Assembly (NCBI GenBank): GCA_009823505.1
Contig: VZQC01003076.1
Coordinates: 2,767,001-2,831,000 of the forward strand
DNA length: 64,000 nucleotides
Reading direction: 5' to 3'
From: Rhizomys pruinosus
Taxonomy: Eukaryota; Chordata; Mammalia; Rodentia; Spalacidae
Both the position numbers and the translations under genes were made by a program. Below are positions 44,146-56,670 of the stretch, piece by piece. Position 1 is the first letter of the stretch, and the number at the start of each line of letters is the position of its first letter. Below the pieces are notes generated by a model that saw nothing but the letters and a program-made list of their open reading frames with translations, had not been told where the DNA came from and did not search any database.

Positions 44146-45424
44146 CACAGAAGAACATGCGTGCAGTATGTCAGGAACTCAGTGAACACAGCACAAGATG
44201 GCACAAGAATAAACTGAAGAAACAGAAGCCAGAACTTGAAGTGAGAACTTTCTGCTATCCACTCCCTTCCCTGCATGTGGACTCAGAGAAAGATAGAGTT
44301 CAGTGTGGAATGAAGGCGCAGGATTAGAGAGGAAAGAAGGATATTCCACCTTTAATTGGAGGAACAGCTGAAAGAAAAGAAACCATCAAACTGTCCTTCA
44401 CACTGACAGTGTAGTGAGCATCCACTGGCTGTTAAAGGCAGAACCTTTGAGGACAAAACCCTATATCAACACATCTTCAGGCATCAGTCCCTCTATTTCA
44501 ACTAAGTATTTATGGCCACATGGAGTAGAGCCAAAGGCATTCTTCCTTGCCATTCTCACCCTCAAGCATGGATTCCATTCATGACCTTTAGCAAAGAATG
44601 CACAAAAATGTGTCTGCCATCATCCTTTTGAAATTATGTCAAACTGAGCATGCTCAGAACTATAGTGTTCAACTGAGCTCAAGTGTTTTCCTATATAAAG
44701 AGTCCATATGTATCATTTTTGGACTAAATTCTCCAGGTTCTCTTGGTTCAAGGGGTGCATTGTTTTGGAAAGAACTCCTTGCTTTCCTTACCTGTTGCAG
44801 AGAAGCTCTTCTCTGCCATCTTAGCTTCTGATTGCTTTTGTCCTTGCACTCACCAGATGCAAGCAAGTTCATTGTGTTTGGTCCCACAGCTTCTGACTTT
44901 TCATGTTGAAAAGTATTTACATACATGAGGGCTACTTCCTGGGATACATTCTTTTATTGGCATAAAATTATATGACAAGAAATACCCTTCTTTCATGTTT
45001 CTCTGCTGTTGTCTTCTTGATCCTGCTATAAGGAAATCTCGACATGACAGACAAAGATACGAAGTCTGTCAGGGCCACTTCTGATATGTCCTCAAATAAC
45101 CCCAAACATGAGAGGTACATGGTTCCTCCAATGCCTTCAGAAAGATTTATGTTGAGGCATCTCTCCTCACACAAAACATGCTTCAGAGACACAAATCGTT
45201 GTCTCATTTTTTTCCCTTTTTGGTACAAATTGAGGTAATATTTTCCTGCAAATGAAATACAAAGACTAGGGAGATTCAGAAGATTTCTGTGAACTGGTTA
45301 TTTTTTATGGAGACCAGAAGATTCATACAAACAGAACAGCAACAATGTTTATTTTCCTGGCACCAGAAATCAAAATACTCTTGCTGATATTCAACTGCAT
45401 GTGACATTCTTAAAAATTAAAGGG
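44146..45424. other. Unassigned 1.3-kb stretch
   Basis: No gene or repeat recognised; overlapping short frames on both strands show no domain. Confidence 0.45.
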
Positions 45425-45582
45425 GTGAAGCCTGGCATGATGGTGCATGCCTTTAATCCCAGCACTCCAGAGGCAAAGGCCGGCAGATCTATGTGAGTTC
45501 AAGGCCAGCCTGGTCTACATAGTGAGTTCTAGGACAGCTGGAACTACAAGGAGACCCTGTCTCAAAAAGACAAAAAAAAATT
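45425..45582 (+). mobile_element. B1 SINE, full length
   Basis: Plus-strand B1 from AAGCCTGGCATGATGGTGCA to GTCTCAAAAAGACAAAAAAA. Imperfect flanking ATTAAAGGGG and ATTAAGGGGG may be the target duplication. Confidence 0.9.
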
Positions 45583-45667
45583 AAGGGGGGATTAATTTTA
45601 AAAACTGTGAACACAGAGAGAGAAATATTCAGTGCATGGTATGGAAAAGGACACTGGGAATACCTGT

Positions 45668-46345
45668 TGCATTTTAGCAATATTTCTTAATCAAATTTAG
45701 ACCCACTCCCCCTTCTTTACCCCCCACCTCACCAGAGCTCATGCATTCTGCCATATATGTCTTTCATCTTTTTCTCTATCTTTTTAAAATTTTTCTATGC
45801 AGAAGTTTACTCTTTTGGGCAGAAGTTTACTGTTTCAGTCAGTTCTTTGACCCAGTCTTTTTTATTGTTGTTGTTGTTGTTGTTCCTTCCAATTCGTATC
45901 ATCCCATAATATGTATATATACATGCCACACATATACCAAAATTATGGCGTCTGAAAATAAAGTATATGTTGATTCCAAAACATGTTTAGGGATTCACAT
46001 TTTTAATAGTAGAGTTGTATGCAGGTAAAGAAAAAATATTACTTTCCATTCCTACATTACATAGCAATTTGATGAGTAACATCAGGTATTATATTTACTA
46101 AAAAAGAAAGAAAAGAAAGAATTATTCGGTTTGTCTTACAAAAAGAGATTTGGTGCCAGGATCCACAAATGAGTGACACCATACCCATGTGTGGTTTGTT
46201 TCTCTGGGACTGGGTTACTTGATTTAGCATAATGGCTTCTAGTTCCATCAATTCACCTGCAGAGTTCAGGATGTCTTCTTTCTTTACCACTGCATAGAAT
46301 CCCATGTGTAGATGTACCACATTTTCTTTATCCACTATGGGACAC
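45668..46345 (-). mobile_element. LINE-1 3'UTR and ORF2 end, antisense
   Basis: Order as in the 40.2-kb copy: C-rich tract (45701-45726), AGTTTACTGTTTCAGTCAGT, (TTG)n patch and GAAAATAAAGTATATGTTGA. The ORF2 end follows at 46185-46340 (minus-strand MGFYAVVKKEDILNSAGEL block). Confidence 0.85.
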
Positions 46346-47254
46346 CTCAGACCCCAACTGACTTGTAGGTTAAGCAAGAATAAGCCTTGAGTTATTTGAA
46401 GAAAAGTTTGTTTTACAAACTAGAAGCCATTTCTGCTGCCTGGTTATCTCTAAGAAAAAATTAGAATCGAGTCCCATTCTGAAATAATTAATCTCTAACA
46501 TCAAATAATAAAGAGAATGGGAACTTCTGAGGTCATCTGGTGAAAAGGTTTTCAAGATGGCACTAATGACTGGACTCCCTGGGAGCTGTCAAAGTCTACA
46601 GAAATACAAGGAATAAATCTCTGGGCTCCACCCCCAGAGAATATGATTCATGAACCTGGGACAATCCTCAGACTTTGCTTATGGAAGGACTTCCGAGTGG
46701 TTCTGAACATCAGCACCAATACATGCATATTGTTCTTAGACTCGCATACATGCTCTCACTCTGGAGCATTCTGAAACATTGTCTGCAGCATCACTATTTC
46801 ACATACATCCATCATATTGATATTGAATCCATTCATTCTGAACATTGTATGTGCATGCCACCTTGCAAATAAACCACCAAAATGTACATGTCTATTTCCT
46901 TACTGGTAGATATTTGAACATAAAAACATTCTTGACTTCATAAAGACACATTCCTGTACTGTTGATTATTATATACATATAATACACATGTATATTTTGA
47001 ACAAAGCTTTTCTTTTGAGCAAGTCTAGGTTGGAGACTTGGCTGCATTGTATCCTCATTTTGACAAACGCTTTCTCCTAGTTACCATTTATTAACAAAAG
47101 CAGCAGGTATATTAAGGAGAGGAATGTATCATGAAAAGCAGATTCTGAAGGCAACAAAGTGAAAATATCAAAATACCTCATAATATTCCATGTGATAGAC
47201 TGAGCATCTTATAAATGGCAAAGGTATTACAGCAGGCTGTGCAGTGTGGCCTGA
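46346..47254. other. Mostly unassigned, with a possible MER5-like scrap
   Basis: At 46618-46660 CTCTGGGCTCCACCCCCAGA and GATTCATGAACCTGGGAC resemble the middle of MER5A-type hAT elements. The rest is not recognised. Confidence 0.4.
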
Positions 47255-47335
47255 AGCATGTGGTTTCAGATGTTCTCTCCACCATTCATGGCTGAATGAC
47301 CAAGGACAATTTCTTAACCTCTTTGAAGAATATAC
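47255..47335 (+). mobile_element. MIR SINE fragment
   Basis: GGCTGAATGACCAAGGACAA then TTTCTTAACCTCTTTGAAG matches the conserved MIR core region. Confidence 0.55.
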
Positions 47336-47439
47336 AAACTAGTGGGTTTTATTTGGATTTTGTTACATTTTGTTCTTCTCTACCGGGTATGTTGCTAGAT
47401 ATTTTATTTACACTTCCATTATTTTATTTAGTATCAGTC

Positions 47440-47605
47440 CTGTCGTGAGCCTTGAACTTGTATTTTATCCCCATTTTATAGCTGAAGAGAATAGGAAGCA
47501 TTAAGTCATTTCTCTAGAGTTAAACAAATCCTTGTAATGCCAGGGTTTTGTTCTGTACCTGTCTGGCTCTGGAACCCAGTGTTCTTCCCACCTTGATATA
47601 GTTTC
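47440..47605 (-). mobile_element. MIR SINE
   Basis: TTATCCCCATTTTATAGCTG, TCTAGAGTTAAACAAATCC, GCCAGGGTTTTGTTCTGTAC and GGAACCCAGTGTTCTTCCCA are the antisense MIR core in order. It and the plus-strand MIR at 47255 lie in opposite orientation. Confidence 0.65.
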
Positions 47606-48644
47606 ATTTGGCTGGACTTCCTCTGGAAATTGAAGATTTTGCCCCTTATGCCAGCTCTTCCCTAAGATAAAGAACAATAGTTTAAACTTCTTCCTTGTTT
47701 ATATCAAATATCATCAAATATTGAAATCCTTTGAGTGTTCTCCATGTGCCTTGTCTCCTTTAATTACTGAACTGAGCATGCAGGGGTTTTGACAACTTTG
47801 AGTATCTCCTGGGAAATCTGCCAAGTGTCCGTACAGTCTGCATTCTCATTGAGCTTGTCAGTTCAGTAATTACCTTGTTAAGAGCAGACTTGCTGGACTC
47901 GCTCATGTCTAACATAACTTCTGACGTGAACAGTGGACCACTTTCCATGGTCCCTTTATGTCATTTTCTACATTTTCTGTTTACATAATTCACTTTATGA
48001 TTATCATAAGAATTATTACTTTTGTCAAGTTTAAATAGTATGTGCTCTGAATTGTTTAATCTTAAATTCAAAGTTTTTAAAGATATGCAATTAATTAAAA
48101 ATTCAAAACTTTTCTAGCTGATTCTTCTAAGAGAATTTTTCATAAAGTGAATAAAAGAACAATTTTACACAAATTCTAATCTTATTTTCATTGCCAGCCA
48201 TGGATACAGCTTAAAAGTTGTACTTGTTCCAAGTCTTAATTCTAATGAGCTGCCCCAATTTTTCTTAGAAATGTATGAATGTATATTTATTCACAGACAC
48301 CTACATTTATATAACAAGACTCCAAAAATCTAGCATAGTCTAAGTGACTTGCAAACTATGCCTTCTAAGAATCCCTTAAATATAGCTATAAGAAAATATG
48401 TCTTATTTTGTTGGAAAATCATCACTATGAGCGTTTTATTTTTACAAAGATGAATCTAGTTTTGCCTCATTTTCTTGCAGAAGATCTTAAACACACTGTC
48501 ATCTAAATCTACTTTGATAAAAAATAGTTCTGGATACCCACAGAAGGCATATTTCCATAGACTTTGATATTGTGTCATAAATAGTCTTTTTCTATGTAAA
48601 TGTAATGATCTCTTCATTATTTTGGATACTCTTATTTTTAAACA
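47606..48644. other. Unassigned AT-rich 1-kb stretch
   Basis: No gene or repeat recognised. Confidence 0.5.
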
Positions 48645-49085
48645 GTTTTTTTTTTCTTAGTGCATACTAATTACATGAAGTGACATGTTTCACTGACATT
48701 TTTCCCATACATTATCTCACATCTATCCTGCTAATACTCAGTTGACTCCCTTCCTTCTACTTTCATTATTTTATGATCTACAGATGAGAGACAGCATGCA
48801 GTATTTGTTTTTATGACTCCGGCTTATTTTGCTTATCACGATCATTTCTTTTTCCATCCATTTTCACACAAACGTGACTTCGGACTTCCTAACGGTCGAG
48901 TGATTCCTCATTGTGTATAACACATTTTCTTTATCTTCTCCTTCACTGATGGACACCTTCGCTGATGCTGTGACTTGTCTGTCATGACATAAAAGTGCTT
49001 CAATAAACACGTGCCTCTCTCATGTCCCTGTTCTATGGTACTTTGGATTACTTTGGATATACGACAAAGACGGGTTTAGTTTCAG
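48645..49085 (-). mobile_element. Old LINE-1 (ORF2 end and 3'UTR), antisense
   Basis: AGTGCATACTAATTACATGA, TCTACAGATGAGAGACAGCA, TCCTCATTGTGTATAACACA and CACTGATGGACACCTTCGCT correspond to antisense L1 in the usual order. Frame lost. Confidence 0.75.
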
Positions 49086-49098
49086 TTTTAGGGGCTTT

Positions 49099-49385
49099 AA
49101 AAACTTCAAAAATAGGGACTCGAGAGATAGCCTAGCGGTTAAGAGCACCGACGCTCTTGCAGAGGACCCGGGTTTGATCCCCAGCACCCACATGGCAGCT
49201 AAGAACTGTCTGTAACTCCAATTCCAGGAGAACTCCAGTTCCAGGGGAATCCAAGACCCTCTTCTGACCTCCGTGGCATTGCAGGACATGGGTGCACAGA
49301 CGTGCATGCAGACAGTACATTCATACACATACAAAGATAAGTAATAATAAAAAAAATTAAAAAATTAAAAAAACTTCAAAAATAG
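49099..49385 (+). mobile_element. B2 SINE with perfect 17-bp target duplication
   Basis: AAAAACTTCAAAAATAG flanks at 49099-49115 and 49369-49385. The insert 49116-49368 is a full B2 with the 17-bp internal duplication, a B box (GGTTTGATCC) and an interrupted A-rich tail, so it is somewhat older than the 30-kb copy. Confidence 0.96.
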
Positions 49386-49658
49386 ATTTATAAAATAGAT
49401 TTACATTTGCATGTGTTTGAGTATGTGTGTTTGTGCATGTATGTGTATGTGTGCATGTGCATGTGCATGTGTGTGTGCACGCGCACACGCATATGTTGTG
49501 AGTGTAGGTATCCACAGAGCCCAGAAGAGAATGCCAGATGCCCTGGAGTTGAAGGCACTGGTGGTTGTCAGACACACAATGTGGGTTCTTGAACTGAACT
49601 TGGACACTGAAAGAGCAGCAAGCACTCTGAACTACTGAACCATATCTCCAGCCCTGGT
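49386..49658 (-). mobile_element. B3-type SINE with TG/CA-rich tail
   Basis: TGTGTATGTGCATG-type repeats (49403-49495) form the tail side. The body has CCCAGAAGAGAATGCCAGAT and the head ends CTGAACCATATCTCCAGCCC. Confidence 0.75.
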
Positions 49659-50477
49659 TTTAGTCCATATAAACTTGCCTGCTCAAGATACCACTTATAT
49701 ATAATCAGTTTACAATAGACATGTTTCCCCATACAAGCTTACTGCTCTTTCAGTTCCACCCAGCTGTTTTTGCAGTTGTTACCAAAGCCCTAGAAAACAT
49801 TTTACATTAATTTCTGTGTGTCATAACCCATGTCTGATATATCACTCAATTCTACATTTAAATGATATCTATTATTTGATCAATGCTTACTACTCTAGTA
49901 GCCACCACTTGGTCCAAAACATCAAATAGTCCCTCAGTTCCTGCATTAGCCTCCTAAATGATGTCACTTCTCAGGCTTGACTCTTGACATGGCCCATGTC
50001 AGCCCAGTGAATCTCAGTCACATGGCACCCTCTGCTCTGTGCCTTCAATGCTCCCTCAGAGCATTTACAAAGGTCCTGTGGGATGAGTTGTTTCCTTTGT
50101 GAAATCACCTGACAGACTGTGTTCTTAGGGGAAGAGCCTGGGGAAATGGCCAGCCCACCTCTTGCAACCTGGCCTGATGTTCTTACAGAAGGTGCATGAG
50201 AATTTGGGACTCTGGGATTGGGGGGCGGGGGTTACGTAAAAGGGTCCACCACGTAAGCCTTGCTCTCTCACCATCTTGAGATGAGCATAAGCATGAAGAG
50301 CAGAGGATTAGGGGACCATGAAGAGCAGAGGGCATGGGGCCGACTCAGGAACTTGGGGCAGCCATGTTGGACTGTGGGATCTGGCTCTAGCAGCATGGTT
50401 GGCTTTAAGTGAGCATTTGTCTTTTTGTATTTGTTTGTTTTTGTTTGGTTTGCCATTATTTTGTAAGCAAGCTCATT
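49659..50477. other. Unassigned 0.8-kb stretch
   Basis: No gene or repeat recognised. Confidence 0.45.
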
Positions 50478-50676
50478 AAAAGTCTCTAGTTGTTTGTGGG
50501 GGTTTTTTGGTCTTTTTTTTTTTTTTTTTGAGACACGTCTCCCTTTAGTCCCAGCTGTCCTGGAGCTTGTTCTGTAGACCAGGCTGGCCTTGAACTCACA
50601 GAGATCTGCCTGCCTCTGCCTCCCAAGTGCTGGGATGAAAGGCATGCACCACAACGCCTGGCAAAAGTCTCTAGTT
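50478..50676 (-). mobile_element. B1 SINE with perfect 14-bp target duplication
   Basis: AAAAGTCTCTAGTT at 50478-50491 and 50663-50676. The insert 50492-50662 is a full-length minus-strand B1 with a T-rich tail side (50500-50529). Confidence 0.95.
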
Positions 50677-51046
50677 TTAACTGAGATTGGAAAACTCTCT
50701 ACTCACAATGCCTTAACAACTGGAGGAAACCAGAAAGCAGCAGAGAAGGCAGGCTAGGCTCTGGGGTGCTACAAGCATAGCTGCATGGTGTGAGTGCCCC
50801 CACTCTGGAAGGAAGGTTTCTCTGTGACAAATCCACAGACAGATCCACAGATCTATTCTGATAAAATTCCACCCAGGTCTCAGGGACCATTGCAGAAGAG
50901 GGGGCAGAAAGATTGTATGAGGCAGGGAGGAGGTTCATGACCATACTGAAATAGAATCCTATGGGACCTTGCTCACATCAACATACAGCAATGGTGTCAG
51001 CATGCACAAGACCTATGCGAACTCAAGCAGATAGAAACCGAGCACA
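50677..51046. other. Unassigned 0.4-kb stretch
   Basis: No gene or repeat recognised. Confidence 0.45.
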
Positions 51047-51275
51047 GGGGCTGGAGAGATGGCCTAGTGATGAAGAGCGCCCACTGCTCTTGCAGAGGAC
51101 CTGAGTTCGATCCCCAGCACCCACATGGTGGCTGAGAACTGTCTTTAACTCCAGTTCCAGAGGAATCTGATGCCCTCTTCTGACCTCCGCGGCATTGCAA
51201 GATACGGCGCACAGACCTACATGCAGACAGTACATTCATGCACATACAAAATAAATAAAATATTAAAAAAAAAAA
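51047..51275 (+). mobile_element. B2 SINE
   Basis: Full B2 with head GGGGCTGGAGAGATGGCC and B box GTTCGATCCC. It has the core GATGCCCTCTTCTGACCTCC and tail AAAATAAATAAAATATT plus A12. It lacks the 17-bp duplication. Confidence 0.93.
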
Positions 51276-51534
51276 ACAAGCACAGAACTATGGAAATGGG
51301 CAGCAGGCCCCAATCTTTGTCAAAGAACTATTGGCAGCTGATCTTCTTAAAGGGAGGGACTCTAGATAGGTTGACTGGAACTCAATAGATGAACTTGCAC
51401 TAAGGAACATCTGGGAACACTGACTTGGCTCAGGAGGCCTTAACAAATGACAGAATGCATAAATTCCAGCAGGGGACTATGGGAGTGGCCAGTGGGGAAA
51501 GGTGTACGAAGATGATTAAGATGCTCTGTCTAGG

Positions 51535-51760
51535 GACTGGAGAGATGGCTCTGCAGTTAAGCAGACCGGCTGCCCTTGCAGAGGACCCAGATTCAATTCC
51601 CAGCACCTACATGGTAGCTAACAACTGTTCATAAATCCAGGTCCAGGGTATCTGACACCTTCTGACATCCATGAGCATTGCATGATATGGGTGCACTTAC
51701 ACTCATGCAGGCAATACATTTATACACATATAAAATAAATGAAATATTTAAAAATTATGT
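51535..51760 (+). mobile_element. B2 SINE, diverged
   Basis: Head GGGACTGGAGAGATGGCTCT with decayed A and B boxes. ATGCTCTGT before (about 51520) and ATGTTCTGT after (about 51766) may be the target duplication. Confidence 0.85.
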
Positions 51761-52904
51761 TCTGTTTGAAATATACAAAATTTAATGAATTTTTTTCAAA
51801 ATTAAAAAAGAAAACAATGTTATGGGTAAGGTTAGTTTTGAAAGATGAGCAATAAGCATACGACTATAGACACAGTTAAATGAGTGAAAATCTTGACTGC
51901 TATTCCCAAGAGAAGCATAGGGGAAGTGAAGACTCTGAATGGAGGGCCCTGGATGAAAGGGGGTTCACCTCTTAGTCAAGCCTTGAACATGATCTGGATG
52001 GGAAGTGGCCCAGTGGCATCTCCCTCCAAGAATTCTACCACTACCTTTACTGCCCTTGAGAGCAAATGGAGTTGACTCTGGTGTTTTTCTTAGTGCTTTG
52101 CAAGAAGAGAATCTAAGAATTTAAAGAAGAGGAAGAAAAATGAGCAGATCCAGGTTACAGCACCAGCAGTGACTGTGGTTAAATTGGCAACTTGTGTTTC
52201 ACAGGGAGGGCAAAGTTCTACTGGTCTCATTAATGTGCAGAGAAAAAAAAAAAAAAAAAGGAGAAACAGAAAGAGAAAGAGAGCAGGAAGGAGACACATC
52301 ATTCTGTCCTCACAGTCCTGCCTGCCTCACTTGCTGCCTACACAGTGTCCAATGTGGGAGTAATGCAAGTCTCCCAGGAGGCTGGGCAAAAGCTATAACT
52401 ATGGACAGGAAGCTCAAAGTCTCAGCCCATGCAGAGAGCAGTTAATCCCACGTGCTTCTACTCCCTTCAGCACTGTTCTGTGCTTGTGCCCAGTTGAATC
52501 ATCCCTGACTCACACTTCCCAAGGAGTCATCCTGTTAAGTAACACTGAATTGTTAATGCCCATTATTGATGGGCCTTATGTCAACGATAAGACACAGTCA
52601 GTTTTATGAAACATTTAGATGTGAATGTTATTGTTTATTTTTTCTGAGGCCTGAAAAAAGGGGTCTCCAATGTCTGTTGGATTGGGTTTGAACTCATGAT
52701 CCTTGAGGTTTAGCTTCACTAAGATTGGCTTTATTAGTGTGACCCACTGTGACTGGCAGAGGTTGGGTATTTTAAATTTCAAAAAGGTGAATTCCAGGGA
52801 AGAATTGCTACCTCACCCTCCTCAGCTGTTAACTATTTTAAGCTCTTGATACTGCTTTCCTCTGAATGCTTTGAGCTGTGGGGTCTGTAGAGCTTCTTTT
52901 GTAT
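51761..52904. other. Unassigned 1.1-kb stretch
   Basis: No gene recognised. An A18 run followed by GGAGAAACAGAAAG (52242-52275) could be the tail of an unrecognised retrocopy. Confidence 0.4.
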
Positions 52905-53310
52905 TTCTAGGATGAAAATAACTGACAGAAACAGATTAAGGGTAGACATGGTTATTTGTGGCTCACACATTGAGAGAGGCTGCAGTCACTCACTGTGCAG
53001 AAGCCATGGCAAAGGGCTTCAGCCCATGTGAGTGGGGGACTGCGATGTTCACATGGAGGCAGTCCAGAAGCACGGAACTATCGAGAGGAACTAAATAGAG
53101 GATGGGCCAATACTTTTAAAAGGCCAGCCCTTAAGGACTCACATCCCCAAGCTATGCCCAGCTAAGAGCTGCATGGGCTTAAAAAGTCATCACAAAGTGA
53201 TTGATGCCTAAATTACAGGCCTGTGAGGGACACTGAGTCAACCCAGAGCAGACTGTTTCTCATAAATCTCACATCCTCATCTCAAAAGATGTCACTTGCT
53301 TCTGGATATT
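52905..53310 (-). mobile_element. Probable old rodent ERVL/MaLR-type LTR, antisense
   Basis: TTATTTGTGGCTCACACATT, GAGAGGCTGCAGTCACTCAC and AGCCATGGCAAAGGGCTTCA resemble the antisense 3' half of rodent MaLR-like LTRs. Loose match. Confidence 0.4.
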
Positions 53311-53838
53311 ATTATGTGAACTGCCTGCCACAACCCACCTCTTCAGAGGACTAGTACCTGTCTGCATACCCTGTGTCCTTCATGAATTTCTTTATCTACT
53401 CTCTCTTCATTTTCCATGCTGTTATCTGCCATCACTCTGGAGAACTCTATGAAGATGTAAATCATATGTTTGGCTATATGATTCTTTGACCTTCACAACT
53501 AATTAATTATAATTGCTACAATCTATCCTACTCTTCAACATGACCTCAACTTGGATTTCCTGTGGCTGTTCTTTTTGGAAAATATATGCCCCACTAGTCA
53601 AAACATGTAAATCTCCTTCCTAATCTTCCGTCTCTTGCCTCCGGTAGCTGAAGTCTAGACTTACTGTTTGTGGGTATATTTGCCCTTCTCCCATTTTCCA
53701 TATATTTTCCATTAAAGGATTCCTTTCCTTCTGCATACAATCTCGTCTACAAAGCACATGATATTAACTATTTTCACCATCCCTCTCCAAACCAGGTTCC
53801 ACATTTTACAAAAAGGTACTATATCCATATCTTCTCTC

Positions 53839-53840
<2 letters not shown>
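53311..53840. other. Unassigned 0.5-kb stretch
   Basis: No gene or repeat recognised. Confidence 0.45.
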
Positions 53841-53877
<37 letters not shown>

Positions 53878-53898
53878 CCTCCCTCCCTCCCTCCCTCC
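53841..53898 (+). repeat. (TC)n then (CCCT)n microsatellite
   Basis: About 15 TC units (53842-53872) followed by six CCCT units. Confidence 0.97.
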
Positions 53899-54839
53899 TC
53901 TTCTGCCTTTCCTGCTTTCTTCCTCCTCTCTCTACTTTTCTTCTCAGCCATACTTCATCCACCTTTTTGAACCCAGTGAGACTTCCAGGCTATCTCACCG
54001 GGTTCCCGAGTCTACCCTCTTGTTTAAACCCTTCTCTGAACTTTCAGGATGCTGAAACTGCAGACCCTAGGGTGCCACTCTGAAATTGACCCCACCTCCC
54101 CACCCCTCATCCCCCACCCCATGCTCCTGGGATGCTGAGTTCACAGGCATGTGGGTCCTGTACTTCTGAGTTTAAGAGAAGTTTTTTAACTCTTGAAAGT
54201 ACTTTTAAGGCTGAGTTTTCCTAAACTTTTCTCACTGCTCTGCAACTCTTTGCCTCTCCCTCTCTCCCAACCTCTCTGGGAGCACAACCTTAAATCCATT
54301 TTTTTAATCTCTTTTTTTCTTTTATTACATATGGCTTTTCATGCTGCTCATTTAAACAGGAAAGGATGGAGTGAGGCTGCACCTGCACAATGCCAAGTTT
54401 CCATGGTAGCTGCCCTAGACCACAACCACTCCTTCCCAGCCGCCATCCTAGTAACCACATATGCATTTCCATGGTACCTAAACCACACCCATTTCTTCTT
54501 GGCCATCTTGATCCACCACATGGCATGGATACCTTACTGGGAACTGTTAAGTTTATATTGGAGCTTATAACAAGTAATGTCATGTTCTAATCCTTTTACA
54601 ATTTATTTAATGGCATGCTCTGATCCTTTCACTATTTTGGTTTTGGGGTTTTTATATTAGATTATTTAAAATAGCAATTGAGTTTAAATTAGACACATTT
54701 TTATGTCAGATTGAGTTTTGTTTTTGCAGGTTTTTCATCTGCTTCAAAATAAAATCATTTTCCATTTTTATTTTTGTATGGGTAGTTAATATTTTTTACA
54801 GGTTATTGCTTAAGACTTTTACATCATCTTTTAAAAAAG
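53899..54839. other. Unassigned 0.9-kb stretch
   Basis: No gene recognised. Overlapping 125- and 97-codon frames on opposite strands (54193-54583) show no domain. Confidence 0.4.
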
Positions 54840-54950
54840 TGCTGTTTTGCTATATATATGATGTAATATATATATATTACATCATCTAGTGCCTTTTTAA
54901 AAAGTGCTGTTTATATATATATATAGCATATATATGAAATGCAAAACAGC

Positions 54951-54990
<40 letters not shown>
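54840..54990 (+). repeat. AT-rich duplicated and palindromic block
   Basis: AAAAGTGCTGTTT occurs twice (about 54836 and 54900) around a perfect 28-nt palindrome (54858-54885). An uninterrupted TA run follows at 54953-54989. Confidence 0.93.
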
Positions 54991-54991
<1 letters not shown>

Positions 54992-56219
54992 CTTTTACCT
55001 GTTTTTAAGGGATTATTTCAGATTTTGGCATTTTGGCCAGGTCATCCACTTCATTGGTTTTCTTCATAAATCCCATTTTATTCAGAAATCTGTTTTTATT
55101 TTCGCCTCTGGACACAAGTTTCTGTATCTGAAATTAGAAGGTGTGTCCACCTTACCCCATCCCAGCTGACATCTGGATCTTACCTCAGGCAGCAAGAATT
55201 TACCCAGCTGCCTCCCCTTAAGGTAAGGACTTTTGATTTTTCCACTAACAATAAATATATTCTCATTAAAATAGTAGGTAAACCCAGCACCTGTTAGAGA
55301 CCAGCAAGCAGTGCATGCCAATCTGCAATCCTGTGTGCCCACCTTCTCCTCCCCATCCCATGCAGGCACGTGCATACAAACAGCTGTGAGCTCTATGCAG
55401 CCTAAGCTGTCGCTGCTCCATTCCCTCAGAAATACAAGACCCATCACAGTGAGATGCCAGGCAGCTGGCCCCACTTAAGCGGACTGTTAGTTTAGGTAGA
55501 CCAGACATTTAGTAAAATCAACCCAATTTAAATACAGTAGTGATTTAATGGAATTAACTAAAAAATGTCTTAAACTCTAAATGTGTGTGAATGTGACAAT
55601 GAAAATTACTGGTTCCACAGCCCTGCACAACCATGGATAACTTTAGACTAAGGTGTGCAGCAGATCTGGGAACTGAGAACTTTCTGTTCCTTGACATCAA
55701 GTTATTCTGGGCACAGGCACTTAGCTATGAGATTTTCCCAAAAAAGAGGGGGATGTCCCATTTTCCAGATTTAAAGGATACAATTAAGTCATGTGTCTGA
55801 CCAACCTATCTGTGTGTTATAACTGTCTCCCATGTGTCTTTGAGATTCATGTAACTGTCATGTGTCAAAGTTCTCTCGTGTGTTGATTTCTGTCAAAACA
55901 AAGTGGCCACTTCAAGGTTCTTTCATTCTACATTGTGCACAAAAAAACATTATGGCATACCTTTTAAACTTTTTCAAAGGCCTAATTTGAACCTGGATTC
56001 CTACGTTTTTACACTGGTTATCTAAAGATTTTATTTGTTACATGTTAGACTGAATTCAATCTCCAAATTAAACTGTTTTAAAGGCATATTATTTGTTTAC
56101 AGGTATTCTAACTTCAATTTCCATTCAAATTGTTTTCCAGACCTCTGAAGACCTGATTTTTTTACCCTTAACAGATTTTTTTTTCTTTTCTTCTACTTAA
56201 CCAGGCTCTGACAGCTGTG
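54991..56219. other. Unassigned 1.2-kb stretch
   Basis: No gene or repeat recognised; a 130-codon minus-strand frame (55082-55474) shows no domain. It forms the left flank of the solo LTR. Confidence 0.4.
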
Positions 56220-56225
56220 CCACTG

Positions 56226-56664
56226 TGCCAGCTCCTCCGGCAGGTGAGACAGAGGGGAGAGTGGGGCCAGCCTGTCTCTCCCCCAGGGCTGAGCAGGATG
56301 GCGAGCATCTGAAAAGAACCACATGGGGGTCAGAAGTCTCGTCAAAGCATGGACTCACTTTATTGCATCAGGCAGCCGCTTATATTTGCTTGGCGGGAGG
56401 GGTGGAGAAAAGAAGGTAGGAGAGGAGATACGTAGAGTGGAGGGAGATAGCTTTGGACCAATAGTAATTCACCATATCTGTTGTAGAGGTGCTTTTAGGT
56501 CAGCCTATGCTGAATCACTCCTATGCGGAATTGACCGGCCAAAGACAGGTCGCCAAACTCCAGTCAGGCTCAGGGGATTACAGTAGGCCACATTCTCCTC
56601 CACGCCGTGAGTATGGAGAGCCCACAGGTAGAGCATGAATATGGAGGGCCCACAGGGCCCAACA
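56226..56664 (-). mobile_element. Solo class II (ERVK-type) LTR with perfect 6-bp target duplication
   Basis: CCACTG flanks at 56220-56225 and 56665-56670. Between them lie 439 bp that on the minus strand begin TGTTGGGCCC and end GAGCTGGCA, so the termini are TG...CA. A TATA box (ATATAAG, complement of 56379-56388) and AATAAA (complement of 56359-56364) lie about 20 bp apart, implying a very short R. A 6-bp duplication is the class II integration length. No viral genes adjoin, so it arose by LTR-LTR recombination. It retains many CG dinucleotides. Confidence 0.92.
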
Positions 56665-56670
56665 CCACTG

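Noticed and set aside
54193..54583. 125- and 97-codon frames on opposite strands
   Set aside because: Mutually overlapping and without domain; treated as chance.
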